From NCBI RefSeq assembly GCF_000347775.1, contig NZ_APAT01000022.1:62001-126000 (forward strand): a stretch of DNA of 64,000 nucleotides, given 5' to 3'. Positions within the stretch are counted from its first letter, which is position 1, and each line of letters opens with the position of its first letter. The stretch is from Marinobacter santoriniensis NKSG1 (GTDB lineage Bacteria; Pseudomonadota; Gammaproteobacteria; Pseudomonadales; Oleiphilaceae). This document shows positions 1 to 8,187 of this stretch, in pieces. The notes beneath the pieces were generated by a model. The model was not told where the DNA came from. It saw nothing but the letters and a program-made list of their open reading frames with translations, and did no database searches. The position numbers were made by a program, and so were the translations under genes.

Positions 1-672
1 AAGCGGGTTGTCACCCCATTGCTCGTCCATCACCGAAAAGTCGACGGACCGGGCGTCAATCCGCGGCGGGGTCCCGGTTTTCAGACGCCCGACATTGAAC
101 GGCAATTCCCGCAGACGTTTGGCCAGCGCGTTGGCCGGTGCGTCACCGGCGCGGCCGCCGGAATGATGCTGCATGCCGATGTGGATAACGCCGCCCAGGA
201 AGGTCCCGGTGGTCAGCACCACGGTCTGCGCATTGAACCGGATACCGGTCTGGGTCACGACACCCACCACCCGATCGTTTTCCACAACCAGATCGTCCGC
301 CGCCTGCTGGAACAGCGTCAGGTTCGGCTGATTCTCGAGCATGTGGCGAATGGCGGCCTTGTACAGTACCCGGTCGGCCTGGGCGCGGGTGGCACGCACT
401 GCCGGCCCCTTGCGGCTGTTGAGGACACGGAACTGAATGCCCGCGCGATCCGTGGCACGGGCCATGGCGCCGCCCAGTGCATCAATTTCCTTGACCAGGT
501 GGCTCTTGCCGATCCCGCCAATCGCCGGATTGCAGGACATCTGTCCCAGGGTCTCAATGTTATGGGTCAGCAGCAGGGTTTGCGAACCCATGCGCGCGGC
601 CGCCAGCGCGGCCTCGGTACCGGCATGGCCACCACCAATGACAATGACATCGAAACGGGTCGGAAACTCCAC
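1..672 (-). CDS. mnmG: tRNA uridine-5-carboxymethylaminomethyl modification enzyme MnmG, 5' part (runs off the left edge)
   Basis: FAD-dependent half of the MnmE-MnmG complex, which installs the cmnm5 group on wobble U34 of several tRNAs in the cytoplasm. Only the first 224 codons lie in the window. The dinucleotide-binding motif [10 protein letters not shown] sits at residues 13-22, followed by the family-typical stretches [20 protein letters not shown] and [14 protein letters not shown] [11 protein letters not shown] near the cut. I chose the GTG at 672 because a good ribosome site (GAGGTGAAGA) precedes it and the protein then begins just before the FAD fold. The partner gene mnmE is about 18 kb away at 18892-20262, whereas in many relatives the two lie close together. 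Identification is secure. Confidence 0.97.
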   Translation of the reverse strand, partial: MEFPTRFDVIVIGGGHAGTEAALAAARMGSQTLLLTHNIETLGQMSCNPAIGGIGKSHLVKEIDALGGAMARATDRAGIQFRVLNSRKGPAVRATRAQADRVLYKAAIRHMLENQPNLTLFQQAADDLVVENDRVVGVVTQTGIRFNAQTVVLTTGTFLGGVIHIGMQHHSGGRAGDAPANALAKRLRELPFNVGRLKTGTPPRIDARSVDFSVMDEQWGDNPL

Positions 673-711
673 TCTTCACCTCGGAAATCGGGGGATAAAA
701 ACAGGGAGGCG

Positions 712-740
712 AGTATAACGCCTCACCCGGCAAATTGCAG
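712..740 (-). promoter_or_regulatory. Candidate sigma70 promoter of mnmG
   Basis: On the minus strand a good -10 box TATACT (717-712) is preceded at 17 bases by a weak -35 CTGCAA (740-735). Predicted transcription would start about 33 bases ahead of the GTG. This is a visual match only. A similar CTGCAA/TATACT pair lies at 11606-11633 upstream of the mnmE remnant. Confidence 0.45.
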
Positions 741-839
741 TCGGAATGCGCAAATTTTAACCAGATACGGCAAGCCTTCAAAGGGCCGGCCAACCCCGTG
801 CTGTTGAAAACCGACTCTAAAACGGCTTGAGGGCGTAGG

Positions 840-1025
840 TAATATCCGAAATTTGCGGTTTTTCAGTTGCTTGTCGGCATCTTCTCAGAAAAGTTTTCAA
901 AAAGTTTTCCACAGGAAAAGGGGCCCGAAAAACACCACTTATAACTCATTATATTATTGTTTTTATTGAATATTCATTAATCGTTTCAGAGTTTATCCGA
1001 AGGTTGTTCCATTATTTGTCCACAG
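840..1025. other. AT-rich patch with DnaA-box-like sites upstream of mnmG (oriC-like)
   Basis: The 339-base gap between mnmG and the MFS gene holds a long AT-rich run (about 935-990) unlike the GC-rich surroundings. It is flanked by TTTTCCACA at 905-913 and TTGTCCACA at 1016-1024, each one base off the DnaA consensus TTATCCACA, with a weaker TTATCCGAA at 993-1001. The last 8/9 site overlaps the stop codon of the MFS gene. In Escherichia coli the functional origin lies next to this gene (gidA/mnmG); here the main origin is at 22964-23507. It could be a relic origin, a DnaA-titration or regulatory site, or chance. Confidence 0.4.
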
Positions 1026-2310
1026 GATGAGCGCCGGATCTGCGCCGGAGTCGCCAAACCACCAGCAGTACCACAGCGTTGGTAACAGACAGGATCAGAA
1101 AGAACTCGGGAATCGACCGGCCCAGCCCACCGAGCATCACCATTCCCGCCAGGGCGCTGGCGACCATGAACAGCGCATTGATCACGTTCAGCGCGGCAAT
1201 GATCCGCGCCCGCTTCGGGGCCGGGGTCTCATGCTGGATGAAGGCATAGAGCGGCACGATAAACAGGCCACCGCAAACGCCGATGCCCACCAGATCCACC
1301 AGTACCCTGAAATAGTCCGCGTCCAGGAAAAATGTCTGCCAGGACGATGCCACGGGGGTCATGGGCACGGCAAAAAACACATCGACACCGAACAGGGTCA
1401 GTCCCAGCGCGCCCCACGGCACTGGCACGAGAGTGATCCGATGCTTGGTCAGACGCTCACAGAGTACCGAACCAATCGAGATCCCCACGGTGAAAAGCGC
1501 CAGCAGCAGAGTGACCACGGTCTCGTCGCCCGCCAGGTCGGTCTTGGCAAAGTTCGGGAACTGCGTCAGGTAGGCCGCACCCAGAAACCAGAACCAGGAA
1601 ATCGCCAGGATGGCCAGCAATACCGGGCGACGTTCCGCGGCAACCACCATCAGATGCCAGGTTTCTGCCATCGGCCGGAAGCGGATGCGCAGCTGCCGGT
1701 TGTCCTCGCCCGTGTAGGGAACCTGGCAGGCCGCCAGGTAACCCAGTATTGCCATGGCAATGACGCCGATGGCCGTCAGCTGCGCCGCCATCTCGAACCC
1801 CATGATCAGGCCGGCGGCGATGGTGCCGAGCAGAATGGCGACAAACGTGCCCATACCAACCAGGCCGTTACCACCCACCAGTTCGTCATCCGCCAGCACC
1901 CTCGGAAGAATGGCGTATTTGACCGGGCCGAAAAACGTCGACTGAGTCCCCATCAGGAACAGCAGCACCAGCAGCCAGCCGTACCAGCCAAACCACAGGC
2001 CGATCGCTGCAAGGCCCATGATTCCGATCTCCGCCAGTTTCACCAACCGGATAATCCGCGACATTTCATAACGATCCGCAATCTGGCCGGCGATTCCGGA
2101 GAACAGGAAAAACGGCAAAATGAACAGGAACGCCGCCAGATTGACCACCAGGTTCACCGACAGCCCCATGACGCTGCCCGCGCTGTAGGTGATCAGCAAC
2201 AACAGGGCATTCTTGTAGAGGTTGTCGTTGAACGCGCCCGAGAACTGGGTGAGGTAGAACGGCAGAAACCGGCGTTGACCAAACAGACGAAACTGATTGT
2301 TGGGAGGCAT
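1012..2310 (-). CDS. MFS transporter, LplT (lysophospholipid transporter)-like
   Basis: Inner-membrane transporter of about 432 residues with roughly twelve hydrophobic segments. The N-terminal stretch FLPFYLTQFSGAFNDNLYKN and the following FGPVKYAILP are typical of the LplT branch, which flips lysophospholipids for re-acylation; in other bacteria this domain is fused to acyltransferase and AMP-ligase domains, but here it stands alone. Start taken at the ATG at 2310 (upstream CAGGAA), which begins the protein just before the first membrane helix. The frame stays open further upstream, with an alternative ATG at about 2472. The substrate is inferred from family, not proven. Confidence 0.8.
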   Translation of the reverse strand: MPPNNQFRLFGQRRFLPFYLTQFSGAFNDNLYKNALLLLITYSAGSVMGLSVNLVVNLAAFLFILPFFLFSGIAGQIADRYEMSRIIRLVKLAEIGIMGLAAIGLWFGWYGWLLVLLFLMGTQSTFFGPVKYAILPRVLADDELVGGNGLVGMGTFVAILLGTIAAGLIMGFEMAAQLTAIGVIAMAILGYLAACQVPYTGEDNRQLRIRFRPMAETWHLMVVAAERRPVLLAILAISWFWFLGAAYLTQFPNFAKTDLAGDETVVTLLLALFTVGISIGSVLCERLTKHRITLVPVPWGALGLTLFGVDVFFAVPMTPVASSWQTFFLDADYFRVLVDLVGIGVCGGLFIVPLYAFIQHETPAPKRARIIAALNVINALFMVASALAGMVMLGGLGRSIPEFFLILSVTNAVVLLVVWRLRRRSGAHPVDK

Positions 2311-2532
2311 GGGTATTCCTGTCCTGGTGCATTCCTGGGTAGTAACCCGTCCGACTCGCACCATTCCGGTGCAAGGTGTCGGGTCCGGCAATCTCACGAC
2401 GGTTGCGCGGGCTCGCCGATGCGGGCCCTTGTCACTGTCTGGCACGGAATTCGCCTGTGCATAGAGTTCCATGAATTGAATTGTGTGGCCAGGACGGCTC
2501 GCCAAACATTAACAGCCTACAGGTTCCTGACC

Positions 2533-3810
2533 ATGAGCAGTGTCGTCAGACTCTCACGGCGTAAGGACCGGCGCGGACGAACTGCCGTCGTGCCGGATCT
2601 TGTCCAAAGCCACGATTTCCAGTCGGTCTACCAGCCCATCCTCAGCCCGACGCACCAGAAACTGGTGGGCTACGAAGCCCTGGTCCGAATCCGGCAACAG
2701 GATGGCACGCCGGTATCACCGCCCGACCTGTTTGATCAGGCCCACCACAGGAACCAGACGGCAACCCTGGACCGACACCTTCTCAACCTCCACCTGGGCA
2801 ATTTTCCGGCGGAGGATCAGTCAGCCTGGCTGTTTCTGAACATCAACCCGCATTCCTGTACCCATCCGGAAACCTCCCTGGACCATCTGGCAGACCAGTG
2901 TCAGGATTTCGGAATTGCCCCCGACCGGATCGTTCTGGAACTGGTGGAAACCGCGTCGGAAAATCCCGGAGCCCTGCTCCGGTTCATCCACAGGGCCCGG
3001 GAGCAGGGTTTCCAGATTGCGATCGATGATTTTGGCATGGGCGATTCGAATTTCGAACGTCTCTGGCAGATCAATCCACTGATCGTGAAGCTGGATCGCA
3101 GTTTGCTGGTAAATGCGGAGCACAACAACCGCGCGCGGCTGCTGCTCGATAGCCTGGTTCATATGATCCGGGAAAGCGGCAGTCTGGTGTTGCTGGAGGG
3201 TATCGAGACGCCCCAGCAGGCCCGCATCGCACTGTCCACCGATTCGGACCTGTTGCAGGGTTTCCTCTTCGCCCGGCCGGGCGGAATATCCGAAACCACG
3301 TCGAAGGAGACCGAGTCCCGGCTGAAAACGGTGGTGTCCCAGTCCAGCGAATGGTCGCTCAAGGACAGCCGGGATCATCAGACCTATCTTCAGCTGCTGC
3401 GTTTTGAAGTCCTGGAGGCCTGCCACCTGATCGTCCGAGACGTACCGTTTGCCACGGCCTGCCAGCGCCTGCTCCAGCTCGACGGTGTCAAACGCTGTTT
3501 TGTGCTGGACCGGAACGGCATCCAGCTGGGCAACCTCGCCCGGGCCAACCCGGATCTCCAACGGGCCCGGTTCAACCCCCTGTACGAATCCGCCGGTGCC
3601 TGCTGGGCCCACCGGGAGTACTTCATCAACGCCCGGGAACGGCCGCAACAGGTTACCTGCTCCCGTCCCTATGTCGGCCTGCCGGATGCCAGACGCACGG
3701 TCACCTTATCCACAACCCTGCCGTCGGCTTACCAGCACGAGGTGCTGTGTGTGGACATTCACCCCGACGCGGTCTTCGGAGGCCAGCTTACCTTTCCCGA
3801 TACTCTGTAA
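2533..3810 (+). CDS. EAL-domain cyclic-di-GMP phosphodiesterase with C-terminal YkuI-like sensor domain
   Basis: Cytoplasmic protein of 425 residues, no membrane segment. The EAL domain covers about residues 25-270: EAL at 48-50, NIN at 103-105, ELVE at 136-139, DDFG at 165-168, then LLEGIET and QGFLFARP, so the metal-binding residues look complete and hydrolysis of c-di-GMP to pGpG is likely. Residues about 290-425 (with SRPYVGLPDARRTVTLS) resemble the PAS-like C-terminal domain of YkuI-type EAL proteins and may sense a ligand. The open frame extends upstream to 1027 but that part is antisense to the MFS gene, so I start at the ATG at 2533. Its 3' end overlaps the convergent RND gene by 23 bases. 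Confidence 0.88.
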   Translation: MSSVVRLSRRKDRRGRTAVVPDLVQSHDFQSVYQPILSPTHQKLVGYEALVRIRQQDGTPVSPPDLFDQAHHRNQTATLDRHLLNLHLGNFPAEDQSAWLFLNINPHSCTHPETSLDHLADQCQDFGIAPDRIVLELVETASENPGALLRFIHRAREQGFQIAIDDFGMGDSNFERLWQINPLIVKLDRSLLVNAEHNNRARLLLDSLVHMIRESGSLVLLEGIETPQQARIALSTDSDLLQGFLFARPGGISETTSKETESRLKTVVSQSSEWSLKDSRDHQTYLQLLRFEVLEACHLIVRDVPFATACQRLLQLDGVKRCFVLDRNGIQLGNLARANPDLQRARFNPLYESAGACWAHREYFINARERPQQVTCSRPYVGLPDARRTVTLSTTLPSAYQHEVLCVDIHPDAVFGGQLTFPDTL

Positions 3811-6800
3811 CCGAGGCCTGGTGTTCCAGCTCCCGTTCCACCGCGTTGGCGGATTTGGCGAACCGGGCCAGAAGGTTGTACAGCACGGGAATCAGGAACA
3901 GGGTCAGCGTGGTGGCAAACACCAGACCACCGAGAATGACCATACCGATCGCGGCCCGGCTTTCGGCACCCGCACCCGTGGCAATCACCAGCGGCACTGC
4001 GCCGAAAATCGTGGAGATGGTGGTCATCAGCACCGGGCGGAACCGAAGAACCGCCCCCTCGAGGATCGCTTCGCGGACCTCGTAGCCCTTGTCCCTCAGC
4101 TGATTGGCGAACTCAACGATGAGGATGCCGTTCTTCGCCATGAGTCCCAGCAACATGATGATGCCGATCTGGCTGTAGATGTTCAGACTGATGCCCGACC
4201 AGAGCAGCGCAAACAAAGCCCCGGTGACGGCCAGGGGGACAGTAAGCATGATGATCAGCGGATGGATCCAGCTCTCGAACTGCGCCGCCAGCACCAGGAA
4301 GACAATGATGAACGCAAGGCCGAAGGTGATGTAGATGGCGTTGGAGGATTCCTGGAACTCCCGGGAAAGACCCTGGTAACTCACCCGGGCCTCGGGTGGC
4401 AGGTTATCCACAGCCAGGTTGTTCAGGTAGGTAAGCGCCGACCCCAGATCGTAACCCTCCGCCAGGGACGCACTGATGACCACCGCGGGCAGCCGGTCAA
4501 TCCGCCGCAGGTCCGGGTTGGCGCCGATTTCCCTGACCGACACCAGGGATTGCAGGGGGATCAGACGACCACCGTCCCGGGGCCGCAGGAAAATCTGGCC
4601 CAGGTCTTCCGGTGTGGCCCGGTCACTGTCGGCCGCCTGGACAATAACATCATACTCCCGGCCCCGATCCAGATAGGTGGTCACCTGCCGGGAGGCGAGC
4701 ATCGTCTGCAGGGTCAGTCCCACATCCTGCACGGTGATGTCCAGGTCCGCCGCCCGTTCCCGGTCGATGTTGACCCGTAACTCCGGTCGGGTCAGTTCAA
4801 AATCAGTCTCCACATTCAGCAGCCGGGGATTGTCCTTTGCCCGTTCAACGATCTCCTGGCTCCAGCGCTGGACCGATTCGTAGTCCGGCCCGGCGACCAC
4901 GAACTCCACCGGCTGACTGAACCCTCGCTGACCCAGGCCGGGCGGATTGATGGCCACGGTCCGAACGCCGGAAATATCCCCGAGTTTGCGGCGGATCTCG
5001 TTGGTGACCTGCTGCTGTTTGACGTCTCGTTGCTCCCAGGGCTCCAGGCCCATGATCATGAACGCATTGTCTTCCTCATCGCGAAAACCGACGATGGACA
5101 GCAGACGGTTGGCAATGCCGTCGTCCAGATAGGGCAGGAGTTTTTCTTCCGCCTTGCGCACATAGAAATCGGTGAACTCTACGGTGGAGCCCCGGGGTGC
5201 CTTGGTCGGCATGATAATCACACCCCGGTCCTCGGTCGGGGCCAGCTCCTGGGGCAGTCGCGGGAAAATCGCCACAGCGGCAATCAGCCCGGCCAGCCCC
5301 AGACCAATCAACAGTCCCGGCCGGGCGAGGGAGAACCGCAACAGGCGGGCATAACCCTGGGTCAATCCGTTCAGAACCTTCTCACTGGCAGCCCACAACC
5401 GGTGCCCCTCCGCCGTCTCCGGACTGTGCCGGAGCCATTTCGAGCAGAGCATGGGCGCCAGGGTCAGCGCCACCACGCTGGAAAACACCACCGCCGCCGC
5501 CAGGGTAAAACCGAATTCGGCAAACAGCCTTCCGATATTGCCTCCCATAAAGGAGATCGGCACGAACACGGCCACCAGGGTCAGGGTGGTGGCAATCACC
5601 GCAAAGGCCACCTGCTTCGCCCCCCGGTAGGCGGCCAGCAGCGGTGGCTCGCCATTGTCGATGCGGCGCTGGATGTTCTCCAGCATCACGATCGCGTCGT
5701 CCACCACGAGGCCGATGGCCAGGATCACCGCCAACAGGGTGAGGACGTTGATGGAAAAGCCGAGGAATCCCAGCCCGATAAAAGCACCAATGACCGCCAC
5801 CGGGATGGTCACCGCCGGTATCAGGGTGGCACGCCAGGAGCGCAGGAACAGAAAGATCACCAGAATGACCAGGGAGACGGCAATCGCCAGCGTAGTCATC
5901 ACTTCCTTGATCGATGCCCGGATAAAAATGGACTCGTCGTAGCTTTCGGCAATGGACACTTCCGGGGGCAATGTGTCCCGGATCCGGTCGAGCTCCGCCC
6001 GTACCGCGTCGGAGACCGCCACGGTGTTGGCCTTGGATTGCCGGATAATGCCCATGCCGATGGCGGTCTGACCATTGGCCCGAAGACGGCTGACATCCGA
6101 CTCGACGCCCATCTGGACGTTGGCAACGTCGTCCAGGCGCAACAGGTCATTGCCATCCCGCCGGATCACCAAATTCCTGAATTGCTCCACGGTGGACAGC
6201 CGGCCTTCGGCCCGGACGGTGAAATTGCGCGTCGCGGAATCCACCGAACCCGCGGGCAGTTCCACGTTGTTCGCCCGTAGCGCCTGTTCCACCTCGGCGA
6301 CGGTAATATCCCGTGCCGCGAGGCGCTCCCGGTCCAGCCAGATCCGGATGGCATAGCGCCGTTCGCCACCAATCCGCACATCCGCCACACCATCCAGCAC
6401 CGACAGACGATCCGCCAGAACCCGGTCGGCGTAGTCGCTCAGCTCTGCGCTGTCCCAGACCGAACTTCGCAGGGTGATCCACATCATCGGACGGGCATCG
6501 GAATCGGCCTTGCGTACCACCGGTGCATCGGCCTCGTCGGGCAGCTGGTTGGCCACCCTGGACACCGCATCACGGACATCGTTCGCGGCGATGTCCACAT
6601 CCCGTGAGAGGTTGAACTCGATGCTGGTGCGGGATTCGCCCTGCTCGGTGGACGATTCGATGGAGCGGATGCCCTCGATGCCGCTGATGGCCCCCTCGAT
6701 CACCTGGGTAATCTGGGTGTCCACCACCTCCGCGGCGGCCCCTGTGTAGTCGGTGGAAATGGACACCACCGGCGGATCGATATCCGGGTACTCCCGGACT

Positions 6801-6898
6801 GGCAGTCCCATCAGGGCGGACAGGCCGAAGACAACGATCAGAAGGCTGAGGACCGTGGCAAAGACCGGTCGCTTGATGGAGACGTCGGAGAGGATCAC
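3788..6898 (-). CDS. RND-family efflux pump, inner-membrane permease (HAE1/AcrB-like)
   Basis: Proton-driven resistance-nodulation-division permease of 1036 residues, normal length for the family, forming the inner-membrane trimer of a tripartite exporter. It starts with the usual first helix (SDVSIKRPVFATVLSLL), has two large periplasmic loops, and contains the proton-relay Asp pair in GLVVDDAIVMLENIQRR within helix 4. The adaptor gene lies three bases upstream in the same operon. No outer-membrane channel gene follows, so a TolC-type channel encoded elsewhere is presumably used. Substrate unknown. Confidence 0.93.
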   Translation of the reverse strand: MILSDVSIKRPVFATVLSLLIVVFGLSALMGLPVREYPDIDPPVVSISTDYTGAAAEVVDTQITQVIEGAISGIEGIRSIESSTEQGESRTSIEFNLSRDVDIAANDVRDAVSRVANQLPDEADAPVVRKADSDARPMMWITLRSSVWDSAELSDYADRVLADRLSVLDGVADVRIGGERRYAIRIWLDRERLAARDITVAEVEQALRANNVELPAGSVDSATRNFTVRAEGRLSTVEQFRNLVIRRDGNDLLRLDDVANVQMGVESDVSRLRANGQTAIGMGIIRQSKANTVAVSDAVRAELDRIRDTLPPEVSIAESYDESIFIRASIKEVMTTLAIAVSLVILVIFLFLRSWRATLIPAVTIPVAVIGAFIGLGFLGFSINVLTLLAVILAIGLVVDDAIVMLENIQRRIDNGEPPLLAAYRGAKQVAFAVIATTLTLVAVFVPISFMGGNIGRLFAEFGFTLAAAVVFSSVVALTLAPMLCSKWLRHSPETAEGHRLWAASEKVLNGLTQGYARLLRFSLARPGLLIGLGLAGLIAAVAIFPRLPQELAPTEDRGVIIMPTKAPRGSTVEFTDFYVRKAEEKLLPYLDDGIANRLLSIVGFRDEEDNAFMIMGLEPWEQRDVKQQQVTNEIRRKLGDISGVRTVAINPPGLGQRGFSQPVEFVVAGPDYESVQRWSQEIVERAKDNPRLLNVETDFELTRPELRVNIDRERAADLDITVQDVGLTLQTMLASRQVTTYLDRGREYDVIVQAADSDRATPEDLGQIFLRPRDGGRLIPLQSLVSVREIGANPDLRRIDRLPAVVISASLAEGYDLGSALTYLNNLAVDNLPPEARVSYQGLSREFQESSNAIYITFGLAFIIVFLVLAAQFESWIHPLIIMLTVPLAVTGALFALLWSGISLNIYSQIGIIMLLGLMAKNGILIVEFANQLRDKGYEVREAILEGAVLRFRPVLMTTISTIFGAVPLVIATGAGAESRAAIGMVILGGLVFATTLTLFLIPVLYNLLARFAKSANAVERELEHQASVTEYRER

Positions 6899-6901
6899 GG
6901 A

Positions 6902-7996
6902 TCAGGACTCCCGCGCGGGGTCAAACCGGTTCGGCGGTATCGCATTGTCCCCTTCGAGGACACGAACCCGGTCTCCGGAACTGAGCCGGTCCTGACCGGT
7001 AACAATCACCGCATCGTCCGTTTTCAGCCCCGAAACCACTTCGACCAGACCCGGCTTGCGGGAGCCGAGAGTCACCGAGGTTCGTCGGGCGACGCCATCG
7101 CGGGCCACGAACACGAAGGTTTCATCGCCCCGGATCAGGATGGCCTGTTCCGGAATGACCAGGGCCTGGCGCTGCTGCAGGGTCAGGGTGGCGGACATGA
7201 ACTGTCCCGGGCGCAACCGGCCTTCGGGGTTGTCGATCCTGGCCCGGACCGGCAGCGTCCGGCTCAGCTCGGCCACCCGGGTGCCCAGTTCCACCAGTTC
7301 ACCCTCGAAGGTTTCTTCCGGATAGGCCGGGGAACGGCCCCGGACTTCCTGGCCGACGCGAACATGTCCCAGGAATCGCTCGGGTACCGAGAAGTTCAGT
7401 TCCATCTGTTCGGTGGAATCCAGCGTGGTGATACGGGTGCCGGCCGTGATGTAGGCGCCAATGGAGACATCCGAAAGCCCGACCACGCCCTCGAACGGTG
7501 CCCGGATAAGATGGTTCTCAAGGCTGACCTGTGCTGCCTGACGTTGCGCCCGGGCGACGTCGACGGCGGTCTTCAGTTCGTCCACCTGGGACTGGGAAAT
7601 GCTGTTGTTGGAGCGCAACCGGGAAGCGCGTTCGAGCTGACGGCGGGCGTCCGCCAACCGGGCCTCGATTTCCGCGATATCGGCCCGGGCCTGACGATCA
7701 TCCAGGCGCAGCAGCAGCTCGCCCTGACGGACCCGGACACCGGCTTTCAGATGTATCTCCACGACCCGGCCACTGACCTCGGTGGTCAGCTCGACCGCAT
7801 CCGACGCTTTCAGATTACCGACGGCATTCACCACATCCCGTACCCGTTCTTCGTGGGGCAGGACGGTATGCACGGCACTGGGTGGGCGCTCCCTGCCCGC
7901 CTGGGCGGCGCCTTCTCCACTCAGATTCTGATAGACAACGGCGCCGGTAACGGCGACTGCAACCAGACCCAGTGCGACCAACCACTGTTTCCACAT
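6902..7996 (-). CDS. RND efflux periplasmic adaptor (membrane fusion protein)
   Basis: Adaptor of 364 residues bridging the RND permease to an outer-membrane channel. An N-terminal hydrophobic anchor (residues about 5-22) is followed by a lipoyl/barrel-sandwich half (GRVVEIHLKAGVRVRQGELL), a short coiled hairpin (about 100-160), the second lipoyl half (IRAPFEGVVG) and beta-barrel domains. The ATG at 7996 is followed directly by the anchor. It is co-transcribed with, and upstream of, the permease gene with a three-base gap. The family call is secure; the exported compound cannot be told from sequence. Confidence 0.93.
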   Translation of the reverse strand: MWKQWLVALGLVAVAVTGAVVYQNLSGEGAAQAGRERPPSAVHTVLPHEERVRDVVNAVGNLKASDAVELTTEVSGRVVEIHLKAGVRVRQGELLLRLDDRQARADIAEIEARLADARRQLERASRLRSNNSISQSQVDELKTAVDVARAQRQAAQVSLENHLIRAPFEGVVGLSDVSIGAYITAGTRITTLDSTEQMELNFSVPERFLGHVRVGQEVRGRSPAYPEETFEGELVELGTRVAELSRTLPVRARIDNPEGRLRPGQFMSATLTLQQRQALVIPEQAILIRGDETFVFVARDGVARRTSVTLGSRKPGLVEVVSGLKTDDAVIVTGQDRLSSGDRVRVLEGDNAIPPNRFDPARES

Positions 7997-8187
7997 AGGC
8001 TTTCCAGACTTTCTCTATTCGGTTTTTCAGGTGATTGCCGTGGATGACCGGCGCCATCGACATTATAGGAACCGCTCCCTGCTTCCACAGCCCGGGCGAG
8101 CCGCTTTGCACGACTTTTACACTTGCAATCCCGCAATGGCATTCGGGTGTGGACTGGTAGTAGATACGTCAGGCAGGGGCCCTGCGA

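Noticed and set aside
1027..2532. Long upstream extension of the EAL reading frame (927 codons in total)
   Set aside because: It is antisense to the MFS transporter, rich in His, Gln and Arg typical of shadow frames, and has no family sequence before the ATG at 2533.
5030..6280. 416-codon plus-strand frame
   Set aside because: Antisense to the RND permease; composition of a GC-rich shadow frame, no recognisable motif.
8170..8186. GC palindrome between the RND adaptor gene and the Cache-GGDEF-EAL gene as a terminator
   Set aside because: Stem GCAGG/CCTGC has no T-tract on either strand.
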